Shown piece by piece: positions 1-5,999 of a DNA stretch of 8,155 bases. Both the position numbers and the translations under genes were made by a program. Source of the DNA: Chloroflexia bacterium (lineage in GTDB: Bacteria > Chloroflexota > Chloroflexia > QHBQ01 > JADMIH01). The stretch's first letter is position 1, and every line of letters begins with the position of its first letter. The notes under the pieces were generated by a model that had not been told where the DNA came from, searched no databases, and saw only the letters and a list, made by a program, of their open reading frames with translations. The stretch lies in assembly GCA_025927935.1 (NCBI GenBank), contig JAICKM010000291.1:1-8155 (forward strand). Reading direction: 5' to 3'.

Positions 1-30
1 CATGACAAGAGGCCCGGTGGCCGGTGGGGT

Positions 31-402
31 TTAGCGCAGCGCCTGGACATAGCCGATCAGGGATTGCAGATCGCTGTCTGAAATATTCGCTGTGCTAAAG
101 GAAGGCATATTCCGCTTTCCATGGCGCACTATGGTCGTGATCTCGTCGGCAGTCAGCCCGGCGTTGACCAGGTTCTTGCCCACGCCCTGATGCCCACCGG
201 GATGGCACGTGTTACAATACTGCAAAAAGACCCGCTGCCCGGCCTGTAGCGCCGGGGGTACCGCGGTGGGCGTCGGACCCGCTGGTTGTGTCTCCCCGCA
301 GCCGGTCACGACGCCGAAAGTGGCCGCCGCCAGCAGCAGCCCGGCTACTACGGACCGCCACCCGCGATGCATCCCCTGATCCGTCATCCCGTTCTGTCCC
401 AT
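31..402 (-). CDS. Monohaem class I cytochrome c, predicted lipoprotein
   Basis: A 123-residue electron carrier predicted to sit on the outer face of the cytoplasmic membrane. Seen: a hydrophobic signal segment at about residues 17-33 ends in the lipobox V-T-G-C with Cys35 as the lipidation site. A short Pro/Thr-rich linker (about 38-50) follows, then a compact c-type domain with the haem motif C63-N-T-C66-H67. Met99, in the context N-M-P-S-F, is the likely sixth haem ligand. The layout resembles the small cytochrome C_CBB3-type domain. The redox partner is unknown, because no oxidase or reductase gene is adjacent. The start is uncertain. The ATG at 402 has GAGG 11 bases upstream, while Met11 (complement of 370-372) has GGGG directly before it and would give a more typical short signal peptide of about 24 residues before the Cys. 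The gene lies downstream of tRNA-Ser but behind a terminator, and I see no convincing promoter of its own. Confidence 0.9.
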   Translation of the reverse strand: MGQNGMTDQGMHRGWRSVVAGLLLAAATFGVVTGCGETQPAGPTPTAVPPALQAGQRVFLQYCNTCHPGGHQGVGKNLVNAGLTADEITTIVRHGKRNMPSFSTANISDSDLQSLIGYVQALR

Positions 403-417
403 TGGTATTCGTGCCTC

Positions 418-460
418 ATATAAATAATGGTCAGCATTCAGCCCAGGCTAAACGCTGACC
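418..460 (-). terminator. Intrinsic terminator downstream of tRNA-Ser
   Basis: Positions 429-460 form a 15-bp stem around a 2-base centre. On the minus strand it reads GGTCAGCGTTTAGCC, TG, GGCTGAATGCTGACC, followed by the U-rich run ATTATTTAT. The two imperfect pairs are G-U wobbles in minus-strand RNA but A-C mismatches in plus-strand RNA. That asymmetry says the structure works on the minus strand, ending the tRNA transcript just after its 3' end. The U run is interrupted, so termination may be partial and could let some transcription reach the cytochrome gene. Confidence 0.75.
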
Positions 461-477
461 ACCGACCACTCGTCCGG

Positions 478-560
478 CGGAGAGGCAGGGATTCGAACCC
501 TGGGGACTCACGTCCAGTTGTTTTCAAGACAACCGCAATAGACCGCTCTGCCACCTCTCC
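478..560 (-). tRNA. tRNA-Ser (anticodon UGA)
   Basis: The minus strand folds as a class II tRNA. The acceptor stem GGAGAGG (complement of 554-560) pairs with CCUCUCC (complement of 479-485). The anticodon arm is GUUGU-CUUGAAA-ACAAC, with UGA in the loop. A long variable arm (GGAC, GUGA, GUCC) is typical of serine tRNAs. The T arm is CAGGG-UUCGAAU-CCCUG. The discriminator base is G at 478, as expected for serine. The next bases are CCG, so the CCA end is not encoded and must be added after transcription. It reads UCA and, by wobble, other UCN codons. It has its own promoter and terminator. Confidence 0.97.
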
Positions 561-569
561 CTGCGCCCT

Positions 570-598
570 ATTCTACCTGCTTTGGCCCGGTGGGTCAA
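570..598 (-). promoter_or_regulatory. Promoter of tRNA-Ser, overlapping the upstream gene's stop codon
   Basis: The minus strand carries TTGACC (complement of 593-598), a 17-base spacer, and TAGAAT (complement of 570-575). This is a close match to the housekeeping sigma-70 consensus at the ideal spacing. Initiation about 7 bases downstream of the -10 box would fall near 563, only a few bases before the tRNA 5' end at 560. The first three bases of the -10 box are the TAG stop codon of the MFS gene, and the -35 box lies in that gene's last codons. Confidence 0.8.
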
Positions 599-1835
599 GC
601 TGCCCTGCGGATGGCTCGGCAGCGGGTTCGCCGCTCAGGGGGGCCGGGATGTCAACGGCCCCATCGCCGGAAAACACGCCCAGCACCTGGGTCACCAGCA
701 GTACCGCCATTCCAAGCGCCACGGCCCCTGCGCTGGCGACGAAGACGGCCTGCGGGCCGATCGCGTCGAAAAGGGTGCCGCCCACCAGCCCGGCCAGCAA
801 CGGCGCCAGGCCATAGTTACCGGCATTGAGCAAGCCCTGATACGTCGCCACCTGCCCGTGGGGCGCCCACCGGGCGACCAGTTGCACGATAGCCGTCACG
901 AACAGCGCATAGCCGATGCCTTCCAGCAGCGCGGCCAGCAGCAGCAGTTCCGGGCGGGGAATCGTCGCCAATCCAATAAAGGCGCCGCCCAGGAGGATGC
1001 CGGCCAGCACCAGGGTGAACGGGCCGCCCACTCGCCGTAGCACCCGCTCGGTCCATAGCATGATGGGGATCTCAATGGCGGCGGCGACGGCGGCGTACAG
1101 GCCGACCAGCATCTGCCCGCTCACGTGGTCAATGTAGATCGCCGAGAAGGTCCGCGCCATGACCATGCCCAGGCTCATAAACACCGCGCAGATCAGCACG
1201 ATCCATAAGTGCGCCGCACCGGCCGTCAGGCGAAACGCCCGGCGTTCCGCTCCCGCGTGCGATCCTTGCTCCCCCAGCAGGCGTGCCATAAACATGGTCG
1301 CCACAAACAGCAGACTCGCCAGGGGAAACATCAGCCATAGGCCAAACCGCGGCCAGAGGAAGCCGCCGACCAGGGACATCACGACCCAACTGGCGGATCC
1401 CCACAGGCGCATTTTGCCGTAATTGATGCGGTGCCGGGTTGACATCTGCGCGATCATACCGTCGGAGATGGAGCCGGCTGTGCTGCCCATCAGACCGTTG
1501 CCGATCACCACGGCCAGCAGCACCACGAACGGCTGCGCCAGCGGTATGAGCAGGGTCGTTACCGCGACGCCGGCCAGACCCAGGACCAGCATCGGCCGCT
1601 GCCACCCGTGCCGGTCCGCTAGCGCCGTCAGGAGCGGCGTGGTGAGCAGCGCGACCACCGGCCCGGCCGCCGCCAGCACGCCGATCTCGCGACCCGAAAG
1701 CCCCTGACCGGCATAAAACACGTTGACAAAGGGTAAGAACGCGGCACTTCCCCCGGAGATGCCCAAGTAAAAGAGGCTGCCCCGCGCGGTTGGACCAAGT
1801 CGCTTGTCCCATTGCCTGAGTATACTCTGATTCAC
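573..1835 (-). CDS. MFS permease, LacY/HcaT-like (MFS_1_like) type
   Basis: A predicted 12-helix major facilitator transporter of 420 residues in the cytoplasmic membrane; its substrate cannot be read from the sequence. The first helix starts near residue 19. A degenerate motif A follows helix 2 (A-L-A-D-R-H-G-W-Q-R, about 71-80). The Y-G-K-M-R-L-W-G-S block at 139-147 is the signature that points to the LacY/HcaT-like branch rather than drug exporters. The C-terminal tail of about 30 residues is Pro/Ala/Gly-rich and probably cytoplasmic. I chose the GTG at 1835 because it leaves about 18 residues before helix 1. The frame stays open upstream, but any longer version would read through the terminator hairpin at 1865-1897 and into the neighbouring gene. 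No strong ribosome binding site precedes the GTG, so the exact start is uncertain. It lies 92 bases downstream of another MFS gene on the same strand. Confidence 0.88.
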   Translation of the reverse strand: MNQSILRQWDKRLGPTARGSLFYLGISGGSAAFLPFVNVFYAGQGLSGREIGVLAAAGPVVALLTTPLLTALADRHGWQRPMLVLGLAGVAVTTLLIPLAQPFVVLLAVVIGNGLMGSTAGSISDGMIAQMSTRHRINYGKMRLWGSASWVVMSLVGGFLWPRFGLWLMFPLASLLFVATMFMARLLGEQGSHAGAERRAFRLTAGAAHLWIVLICAVFMSLGMVMARTFSAIYIDHVSGQMLVGLYAAVAAAIEIPIMLWTERVLRRVGGPFTLVLAGILLGGAFIGLATIPRPELLLLAALLEGIGYALFVTAIVQLVARWAPHGQVATYQGLLNAGNYGLAPLLAGLVGGTLFDAIGPQAVFVASAGAVALGMAVLLVTQVLGVFSGDGAVDIPAPLSGEPAAEPSAGQLDPPGQSR

Positions 1836-1864
1836 ATCGATCTCGCTGGTATCCCGCTGCGCAT

Positions 1865-1897
1865 AAAAACTGAGCGCCGGGTTAAGCCCGGCGCTCA
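1865..1897 (-). terminator. Strong intrinsic terminator after the DHA1-type MFS gene
   Basis: Positions 1871-1881 and 1887-1897 form a perfect 11-bp GC-rich stem (TGAGCGCCGGG and its complement) around a 5-base loop. On the minus strand the stem is followed by GTTTTTATG, with the T run at 1865-1869. It lies 30 bases downstream of the stop of the 1928-3217 gene, as expected for its terminator. It leaves only about 29 bases before the start of the next gene. Confidence 0.88.
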
Positions 1898-1927
1898 CGC
1901 CATGCCCGTCCATCCCGCACGGGCGGA

Positions 1928-3217
1928 TTAGATTGCTTCGGCTTCCGCCAGCACGCGCGGAGCATCCTTGCGGGCCTGGGCGGCCGCGGCTTGGACCTTG
2001 TGCCCGTGCAGGCGGCGCTCGGTCGGCATCATGAGCACACTGGCCGTGGTCGCGGTGATGATATGGAGGCCGCCCAGCACCAGGAACAGATAGAGCGGCC
2101 CTATCGCGTAGAGCGGTCCACAGATCAGCGCGCCGATAAAGCCCATGGCCGTGTTCGTGGTGGTCACCATGCCCTGCACACGCCCGCGCATGCTGGATGG
2201 CATCACGTCGGCCAGGTAGCTGTCGGAGGCCGGAACCAGCAGCGCGATCATCGCGCCTTCCAGCGTACCCAGGACCATGATGATCCAAAGGTTGGTCAGA
2301 AAGCCGTAGGCGATGTAGATGGCCCCGGCGACCAGCGACGGCGCCAGGATCAGCAGCACGCGGTTATGGCGGTCGGACAGCCGGCCCGCCCAGGGGCCAA
2401 GGATGATCAAGGGCAAGGCGAACACAGTGTAGCTCAGGCCAATAATGTCGAGGCTGCCGCCCAGGTCGTGGATCCAGATGTTCCAGACGACGTTGAAGAA
2501 GCCGCCCACGAAGCCCCAGCCGATGGTGCTGATGAAGACCGGCAAGATGGCGCGCCACTGGATATGCTCGGCGCTGATGCCGGCGGCCTCCGAAGCCGCG
2601 CCCGCCGGCTCCACCTCGGTGGTGCGGCGCGCTTTCACCATGAGCGCCAGGAAGATGCCCGCCAGCAGGCTACTGCCCGCCCCGAACCAGAACGGCCCTT
2701 CCATGCCGGTTACGCCGGCCATCAGGCCGCCGACCGCCGGGCCGATCAAGATGCCGCCGTTCACCGCCGCGCCGAGCAGCCCGAAAGCCTGGCCGCGCCG
2801 CGCCGCCGGGATCGAGTCCATACTGTGGGCGCGGGCCGCGGGCATCATGGCTGAGGCGCCGATGCCTTCGATGAAGCGCAGGATGGCGAAGCCGAGCAAC
2901 CCATGAACCGGCAGGTACAGGATGGAAATAACGCCGTGGACGGCCAGGCCCGCCAGCAAGAGTGGTTTGCGCCCGATGCGGTCGCTGGCCCAGCCCATGG
3001 GGATCTGGAACAGGAAGTTCGAGGCCATGTAGGCGGCGGTGGTCACCCCGATCTCGGCGATGCCGATGCCTTGCGCCTGCATATAGAGGGTCAGGACCGG
3101 CCAGATGGTGCCCAGGCCCATGTAGACGACAAACACGCCGAGCGTGATGATCCCCAGGTCGGGATATTCCCAGAGCATATGCCCCGTCAGCCGCTTGCGG
3201 AGCGCGTGCATGTTCAC
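1928..3217 (-). CDS. MFS transporter, DHA1-type (drug or metabolite exporter family)
   Basis: A 429-residue proton-coupled membrane transporter with 12 predicted helices. Motif A is canonical: G75-W-A-S-D79-R-I-G-R83-K84, after helix 2. The motif B region has Arg114 in R-F-I-E-G-I-G (helix 4). A motif C-like segment, G-A-A-V-N-G-G-I-L-I-G-P (149-160), lies in helix 5 and is associated with antiporters and exporters. A second motif A-like loop, G-R-L-S-D-R-H-N-R, lies around 278-286. The central cytoplasmic loop (about 195-222) is Ala/Glu-rich. Export of drugs or metabolites is inferred from the motifs; the substrate is unknown. The GTG at 3217 is chosen because GGGAGGA lies 6 bases upstream. 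An ATG two codons later would be 12 bases from that site. The gene is transcribed from a TATAAT promoter near 3300 and ends at the terminator at 1865-1897. Confidence 0.92.
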   Translation of the reverse strand: MNMHALRKRLTGHMLWEYPDLGIITLGVFVVYMGLGTIWPVLTLYMQAQGIGIAEIGVTTAAYMASNFLFQIPMGWASDRIGRKPLLLAGLAVHGVISILYLPVHGLLGFAILRFIEGIGASAMMPAARAHSMDSIPAARRGQAFGLLGAAVNGGILIGPAVGGLMAGVTGMEGPFWFGAGSSLLAGIFLALMVKARRTTEVEPAGAASEAAGISAEHIQWRAILPVFISTIGWGFVGGFFNVVWNIWIHDLGGSLDIIGLSYTVFALPLIILGPWAGRLSDRHNRVLLILAPSLVAGAIYIAYGFLTNLWIIMVLGTLEGAMIALLVPASDSYLADVMPSSMRGRVQGMVTTTNTAMGFIGALICGPLYAIGPLYLFLVLGGLHIITATTASVLMMPTERRLHGHKVQAAAAQARKDAPRVLAEAEAI

Positions 3218-3298
3218 GTGTTGTCCTCCCTAAACTCCTGATGCTGTTACTTGCCGGCGTGGTCGTGCTGAAGATCGTTGCTCCGGTGACACCTGCTA

Positions 3299-3328
3299 AT
3301 TATACGGGCCGGAGACGCCGGATCGCCA
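3299..3328 (-). promoter_or_regulatory. Probable promoter of the DHA1-type MFS gene
   Basis: The minus strand carries a perfect TATAAT -10 box (complement of 3299-3304). The best -35 candidate is TGGCGA (complement of 3323-3328), with an 18-base spacer and only three consensus matches. Initiation near 3292 would give a leader of about 75 bases. The -10 box is convincing. The weak -35 box suggests an activator or modest basal activity. Confidence 0.6.
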
Positions 3329-3447
3329 GTGCCGGATGGGGTATTTGGTACTGGCCGTAGGTCCGACTAATGATGGAGGATTCCAATGCACGAATGACCG
3401 GGGCGGGAGTACACCGGGCGGAGCGTCTAGCGGCTGGGGCACCTGCG

Positions 3448-3496
3448 GCGCCCGCCGGGATCGCGTATACTGGTTGCGCCCGATCCCGGCGGGCGC
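3448..3496. repeat. Perfect 16-bp inverted repeat with 17-base loop
   Basis: The left arm GCGCCCGCCGGGATCG (3448-3463) and the right arm CGATCCCGGCGGGCGC (3481-3496) are exact reverse complements. The 17-base loop contains TATACT at 3466-3471, which resembles a -10 box in the plus direction, though no -35 box is seen at the right distance. No T run follows on either strand, so it is not an ordinary intrinsic terminator. It could be an RNA hairpin in the leader of the MOSC gene, a protein-binding site, or a dispersed palindromic repeat. Confidence 0.85.
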
Positions 3497-3582
3497 GCCA
3501 TGCCGACGCGCGGGGATCCGGTGAAACGCCAATGGGTTAAGATCGGCGATACTGCCGGATGTGTAAGGTCTAGAGGAGAGAC

Positions 3583-4371
3583 ATGACTGAGCTGGTTGGT
3601 GGACAGACCGAATTGCGCCAGACCGTGATCCCCGTCGGGGTGCTCGCTTCGGTGAGCCGGTATCCGGTCAAATCCATGCGCGGAGAATCGCTCACGGAAG
3701 CCGAGGTCCGTTTTCAGGGTATTTGTGGGGATCGGCGCTTTGCCTTTATACAAGGCCGCGATCACAGCCGTTTCCCCTGGCTGACGGCGCGCGAGGTGCC
3801 GCGGATGCTGTTATATCAGGCGGCGCTGATCAACCCCGCCGATCCCGATAATTCGGGGGCGCTGGTCACCACGCCGGAGGGGCGGCAACTCGACGTATTC
3901 AGCGACGAGCTAATTGCCGAACTAAAAGGGCAATTGCGCGGAAGCGCGCGCAATCAATCCATTTATGCGGTTCACCTGAAAAGCGCGCATGATGCGGAAC
4001 CGATTTCGTTGGTCACGACCCATGCCGTGCAGCGCCTGGCGGAGCGCATGGGCGGGGCCGTCGATGCGCGGCGCTTTCGGGAAAACCTGGTGATTGACAC
4101 AACAGATACGTCCTGCCCTGATGAGCAAACATGGATCGGCGCGCGCCTGGTGATCGGGACCGGCGACCGCGCAACGACGCTAGCGGTCACGCGGGGTGAT
4201 GAGCGGTGCATGATGCCGAATTTGCATCCCGATACGGCCGTGCAAGACGGCCGTATTTTGCGCACGATTGCCCAGGAGCAAGACAATATTATGGGCGTGT
4301 ATGCGTCCGTCGCGCAACGGGGTACGATTCGCGTGGGCGACCCTGTATATCTCATCGCCGCGGCCCGTTAG
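3583..4371 (+). CDS. MOSC domain-containing protein with MOSC N-terminal barrel
   Basis: A 262-residue soluble protein. Residues about 17-115 match the MOSC N-terminal beta-barrel, with the hallmark S-R-Y-P-V-K-S-M-R-G (24-33) and G-D-R-R-F-A (49-54). The MOSC domain follows at about 125-258, with R-R-F-R-E-N-L-V-I (163-171) and the conserved cysteine Cys209 in D-E-R-C. In the MOSC family this cysteine is associated with molybdenum cofactor or sulfur binding. Relatives include YcbX and the mitochondrial amidoxime-reducing enzymes, which reduce N-hydroxylated compounds. The substrate here is unknown, and no redox partner domain is fused to the protein. The ATG at 3583 is supported by GGAGAG a few bases upstream. 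The gene uses more AT-ending codons (ATT, TTT, CAA) than the operon to its right. It stands alone between two divergent or independently promoted units, and no molybdenum cofactor synthesis genes are nearby. Confidence 0.9.
   Translation: MTELVGGQTELRQTVIPVGVLASVSRYPVKSMRGESLTEAEVRFQGICGDRRFAFIQGRDHSRFPWLTAREVPRMLLYQAALINPADPDNSGALVTTPEGRQLDVFSDELIAELKGQLRGSARNQSIYAVHLKSAHDAEPISLVTTHAVQRLAERMGGAVDARRFRENLVIDTTDTSCPDEQTWIGARLVIGTGDRATTLAVTRGDERCMMPNLHPDTAVQDGRILRTIAQEQDNIMGVYASVAQRGTIRVGDPVYLIAAAR
4232..4259 (+). other. Terminator-like hairpin inside the MOSC gene
   Basis: ATACGGCCGT (4232-4241) and ACGGCCGTAT (4247-4256) are exact reverse complements around the loop GCAAG, followed by TTT and then G. 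The shape resembles an intrinsic terminator, but it lies about 110 bases before the stop codon, and the T run is short. It may attenuate or do nothing. The sequence also encodes an ordinary stretch of the MOSC domain (D-T-A-V-Q-D-G-R). Confidence 0.5.
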
Positions 4372-4429
4372 GCGCGGGCGGGGCTGCCGCCGGGAGTCGC
4401 CATTGCGCCATGCCGGCCCTCTGTCTATA

Positions 4430-4459
4430 TTGCTGAGGTCGGAAAACTTACGGTATAAT
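4430..4459 (+). promoter_or_regulatory. Promoter of the sortase-carotenoid operon
   Basis: TTGCTG (4430-4435), an 18-base spacer and a perfect TATAAT (4454-4459) form a sigma-70-like promoter 59 bases beyond the MOSC stop codon. Initiation near 4466 would give a leader of about 58 bases before the ATG at 4524. The first two bases of an in-frame upstream ATG (4458-4460) lie inside this -10 box, so that ATG cannot be on the transcript made from it. Confidence 0.72.
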
Positions 4460-4492
4460 GAGCGGACAGTTAGGCTACCACGTATTTAACCG

Positions 4493-4507
4493 GCCGGGGC
4501 GCCCGGC
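4493..4507 (+). other. Small GC hairpin in the operon leader
   Basis: GCCGGG (4493-4498) and CCCGGC (4502-4507) pair around GCG, with one further G-U pair possible. It lies in the untranslated leader, 6 bases upstream of the AGGA ribosome binding site. It might shield or stabilise the leader. It is short enough to be chance in GC-rich DNA. Confidence 0.4.
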
Positions 4508-4513
4508 TAGAAC

Positions 4514-4517
4514 AGGA
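4514..4517 (+). promoter_or_regulatory. Ribosome binding site setting the sortase start
   Basis: AGGA lies 6 bases before the ATG at 4524. Together with the promoter position and the signal peptide, it favours this start over the in-frame ATG at 4458. Confidence 0.6.
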
Positions 4518-4523
4518 TCCCCC

Positions 4524-5996
4524 ATGCAGCGATCTCTCTTTCCGGCAGTGTCCGGGCCGGCCCGCGGAGCCCGGCTTTTGCGCGGTGCACTCATCGGCGC
4601 GGCGCTGGTGAGCGGGCTGTTACCGGCCACGGCGGGCGCGGCCAATGGCACGGGCGCCCCGGCTACCACGCCCGCGAAGGCGCCCAGCTTCAGCTTCGCC
4701 GACTCCAGTTTCGATCTGCTCTGGACGCGCACGGATAACGCCGTGGCTGCCCACAGCGTCAACCGCTCGTGGATCTGGGGACCGGCCCCCGGTGTGGCGG
4801 GGCTGGAGGCGTATGCGGAGGCCCCCGACGGCTCCGGCAAGCGGCTGGTCCAGTATTGGGACAAGGGCCGCATGGAGGTCAACAATCCGCTGGCCGATCC
4901 TAAGGCGCAGTGGTTCGTGACCAGCGGCCTGCTCACCGTCGAACTCATGACCGGGCGGCAGCAGCAGGGTGATACCGCCTATACGCAGCGCGCGCCCGCC
5001 CAGGTGCCCATCGCCGGAGACACCGACGACCCTAATGCGCCGACCTATGCCTCGTTCCTGGGCGTCAGCAACACGCCGCTGGGCGAGCACCGCCAACCCG
5101 ACCGCCGGGGCCAGGTCGTGACCAACATCATCGGGCGCGACGGCAAGACCTGGACCGATCCCGCGAAGAGCCGCTACCCCGGCCTGCGCGTCACCTCTTT
5201 TCAGTCGGAGACCGGGCACAATATCCCCGAAATCTTCATGAACTTCCTGAACCAGAGCGGCCCGGTGTACCAGGACGGCAAAACCAGCACCCGCGCCCTG
5301 TTCGAGCCGTGGGTCTTCACGATGGGCCTGCCGATCTCCGATCCCTACTGGGCGACGGTGAAGGTAGACGGCCAGCCGCAAGAAGTGTTGATCCAGGCTT
5401 TCGAGCGCCGCGTGCTCACCTATCAGCCGAGCGCCGCGCCGCAATGGCGCGTGCAAATGGGCAACATCGGCCTGCACTACTACAAGTGGCGCTATGGCGC
5501 GACGTGGTATGATGGCGTGACCGGCCCCGCGCCGCGCCCCGCCGCCGATCCGGCCATGCCCCACCAACTGGTTATCCCCAAGATCGGCGTGCGCGCCAAT
5601 ATCGAGTCGCTGGGCGTCGATCAGAACAACAACTTCGACATCCCCAAGGATCCCTGGAATGTCGGCTGGTACGCGCCGGGCACCCGGCCGGGCGCCATGG
5701 GCAGCGCGGTCATCGACGGCCATCTCGACTGGTATAACGTCGGCCCGGTGGTCTTCTGGCGGCTGGGCGACCTGCGACCGGGCGACCGCTACTGGGTGCG
5801 CGACAGCAAGGGCCGCGACTTCGGATTCGTGGCGACCGAGACCGCCACCTGCCCGTATAACGACTGCCCCACGCAGCGGGTCTTCGGCGCGACCGATGGG
5901 CGCCATCTCAATCTGATCACCTGCCACGGCAAGTTCGACCGCGCCTCCCGCAATTACGATAAGCGTCTGGTCGTCTACGGCGACCTGATGCAATAG
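4524..5996 (+). CDS. Secreted sortase-family protein with N-terminal Chloroflexota-type domain
   Basis: A 490-residue exported protein. The signal segment is at about residues 17-38 (R-L-L-R, then a hydrophobic stretch), with possible cleavage after A-G-A. A large N-terminal module (about 55-330) begins with W-T-R-T-D and contains R81-S-W-I-W-G-P, Q-Y-W-D-K-G-R-M-E-V and a terminal R-V-L-T-Y. I recognise it as a module common in secreted Chloroflexota proteins, but I know no function for it. The sortase domain (about 347-488) has the catalytic set His400 in D-G-H-L-D, Cys467 in I-T-C-H-G and Arg481 in K-R-L-V-V-Y-G. Sortases are cysteine transpeptidases that attach or link surface proteins. 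Cys443 and Cys448 flank the loop before the active-site strand and could form a disulfide. There is no C-terminal membrane helix or sorting signal. The ATG at 4524 is preferred for the ribosome binding site and because the earlier ATG overlaps the promoter. The stop lies 3 bases before the next gene. Confidence 0.88.
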   Translation: MQRSLFPAVSGPARGARLLRGALIGAALVSGLLPATAGAANGTGAPATTPAKAPSFSFADSSFDLLWTRTDNAVAAHSVNRSWIWGPAPGVAGLEAYAEAPDGSGKRLVQYWDKGRMEVNNPLADPKAQWFVTSGLLTVELMTGRQQQGDTAYTQRAPAQVPIAGDTDDPNAPTYASFLGVSNTPLGEHRQPDRRGQVVTNIIGRDGKTWTDPAKSRYPGLRVTSFQSETGHNIPEIFMNFLNQSGPVYQDGKTSTRALFEPWVFTMGLPISDPYWATVKVDGQPQEVLIQAFERRVLTYQPSAAPQWRVQMGNIGLHYYKWRYGATWYDGVTGPAPRPAADPAMPHQLVIPKIGVRANIESLGVDQNNNFDIPKDPWNVGWYAPGTRPGAMGSAVIDGHLDWYNVGPVVFWRLGDLRPGDRYWVRDSKGRDFGFVATETATCPYNDCPTQRVFGATDGRHLNLITCHGKFDRASRNYDKRLVVYGDLMQ

Positions 5997-5999
5997 CGT

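Larger units (their letters stand above)
3218..3582. other. Divergent intergenic region between MFS exporter and MOSC gene
   Basis: These 365 bases hold the leader and promoter of the leftward exporter gene (about 3218-3328) and a perfect 16-bp inverted repeat (3448-3496). At the right end they hold the MOSC gene's ribosome binding site, GAGGAGAG, just before 3583. The GCCGGAT heptamer occurs three times (near 3317, 3332 and 3555), which may be chance at this GC content. A 56-codon frame from 3370 to 3540 has no good ribosome binding site and crosses the inverted repeat, so I do not call it a gene. I recognise no known riboswitch. Confidence 0.6.

Noticed and set aside
1..30. Possible terminator after the cytochrome gene
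   Set aside because: The CCGGTGG heptamer is repeated at 14-20 and 21-27, but no convincing stem with a T run can be formed within the window.
1836..2288. In-frame N-terminal extension of the second MFS gene (to 571 residues)
   Set aside because: It reads through a strong terminator and overlaps the neighbouring MFS gene. The added sequence is Arg/Gly/His-rich and does not look like a transporter N terminus.
1991..2854. 287-codon plus-strand frame opposite the DHA1-type MFS gene
   Set aside because: Its composition (Gln/Asp/His/Arg-rich) is typical of an antisense shadow, and the minus-strand gene has canonical MFS motifs and a good ribosome binding site.
3296..3532. 78-codon minus-strand frame upstream of the exporter
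   Set aside because: It overlaps the exporter's -10 box and the palindrome, and I see no recognisable protein motif.
3370..3540. 56-codon plus-strand frame in the divergent intergenic region
   Set aside because: It has no good ribosome binding site, its Ala/Arg/Gly-rich sequence looks like GC-driven noise, and it crosses the palindrome at 3448-3496.
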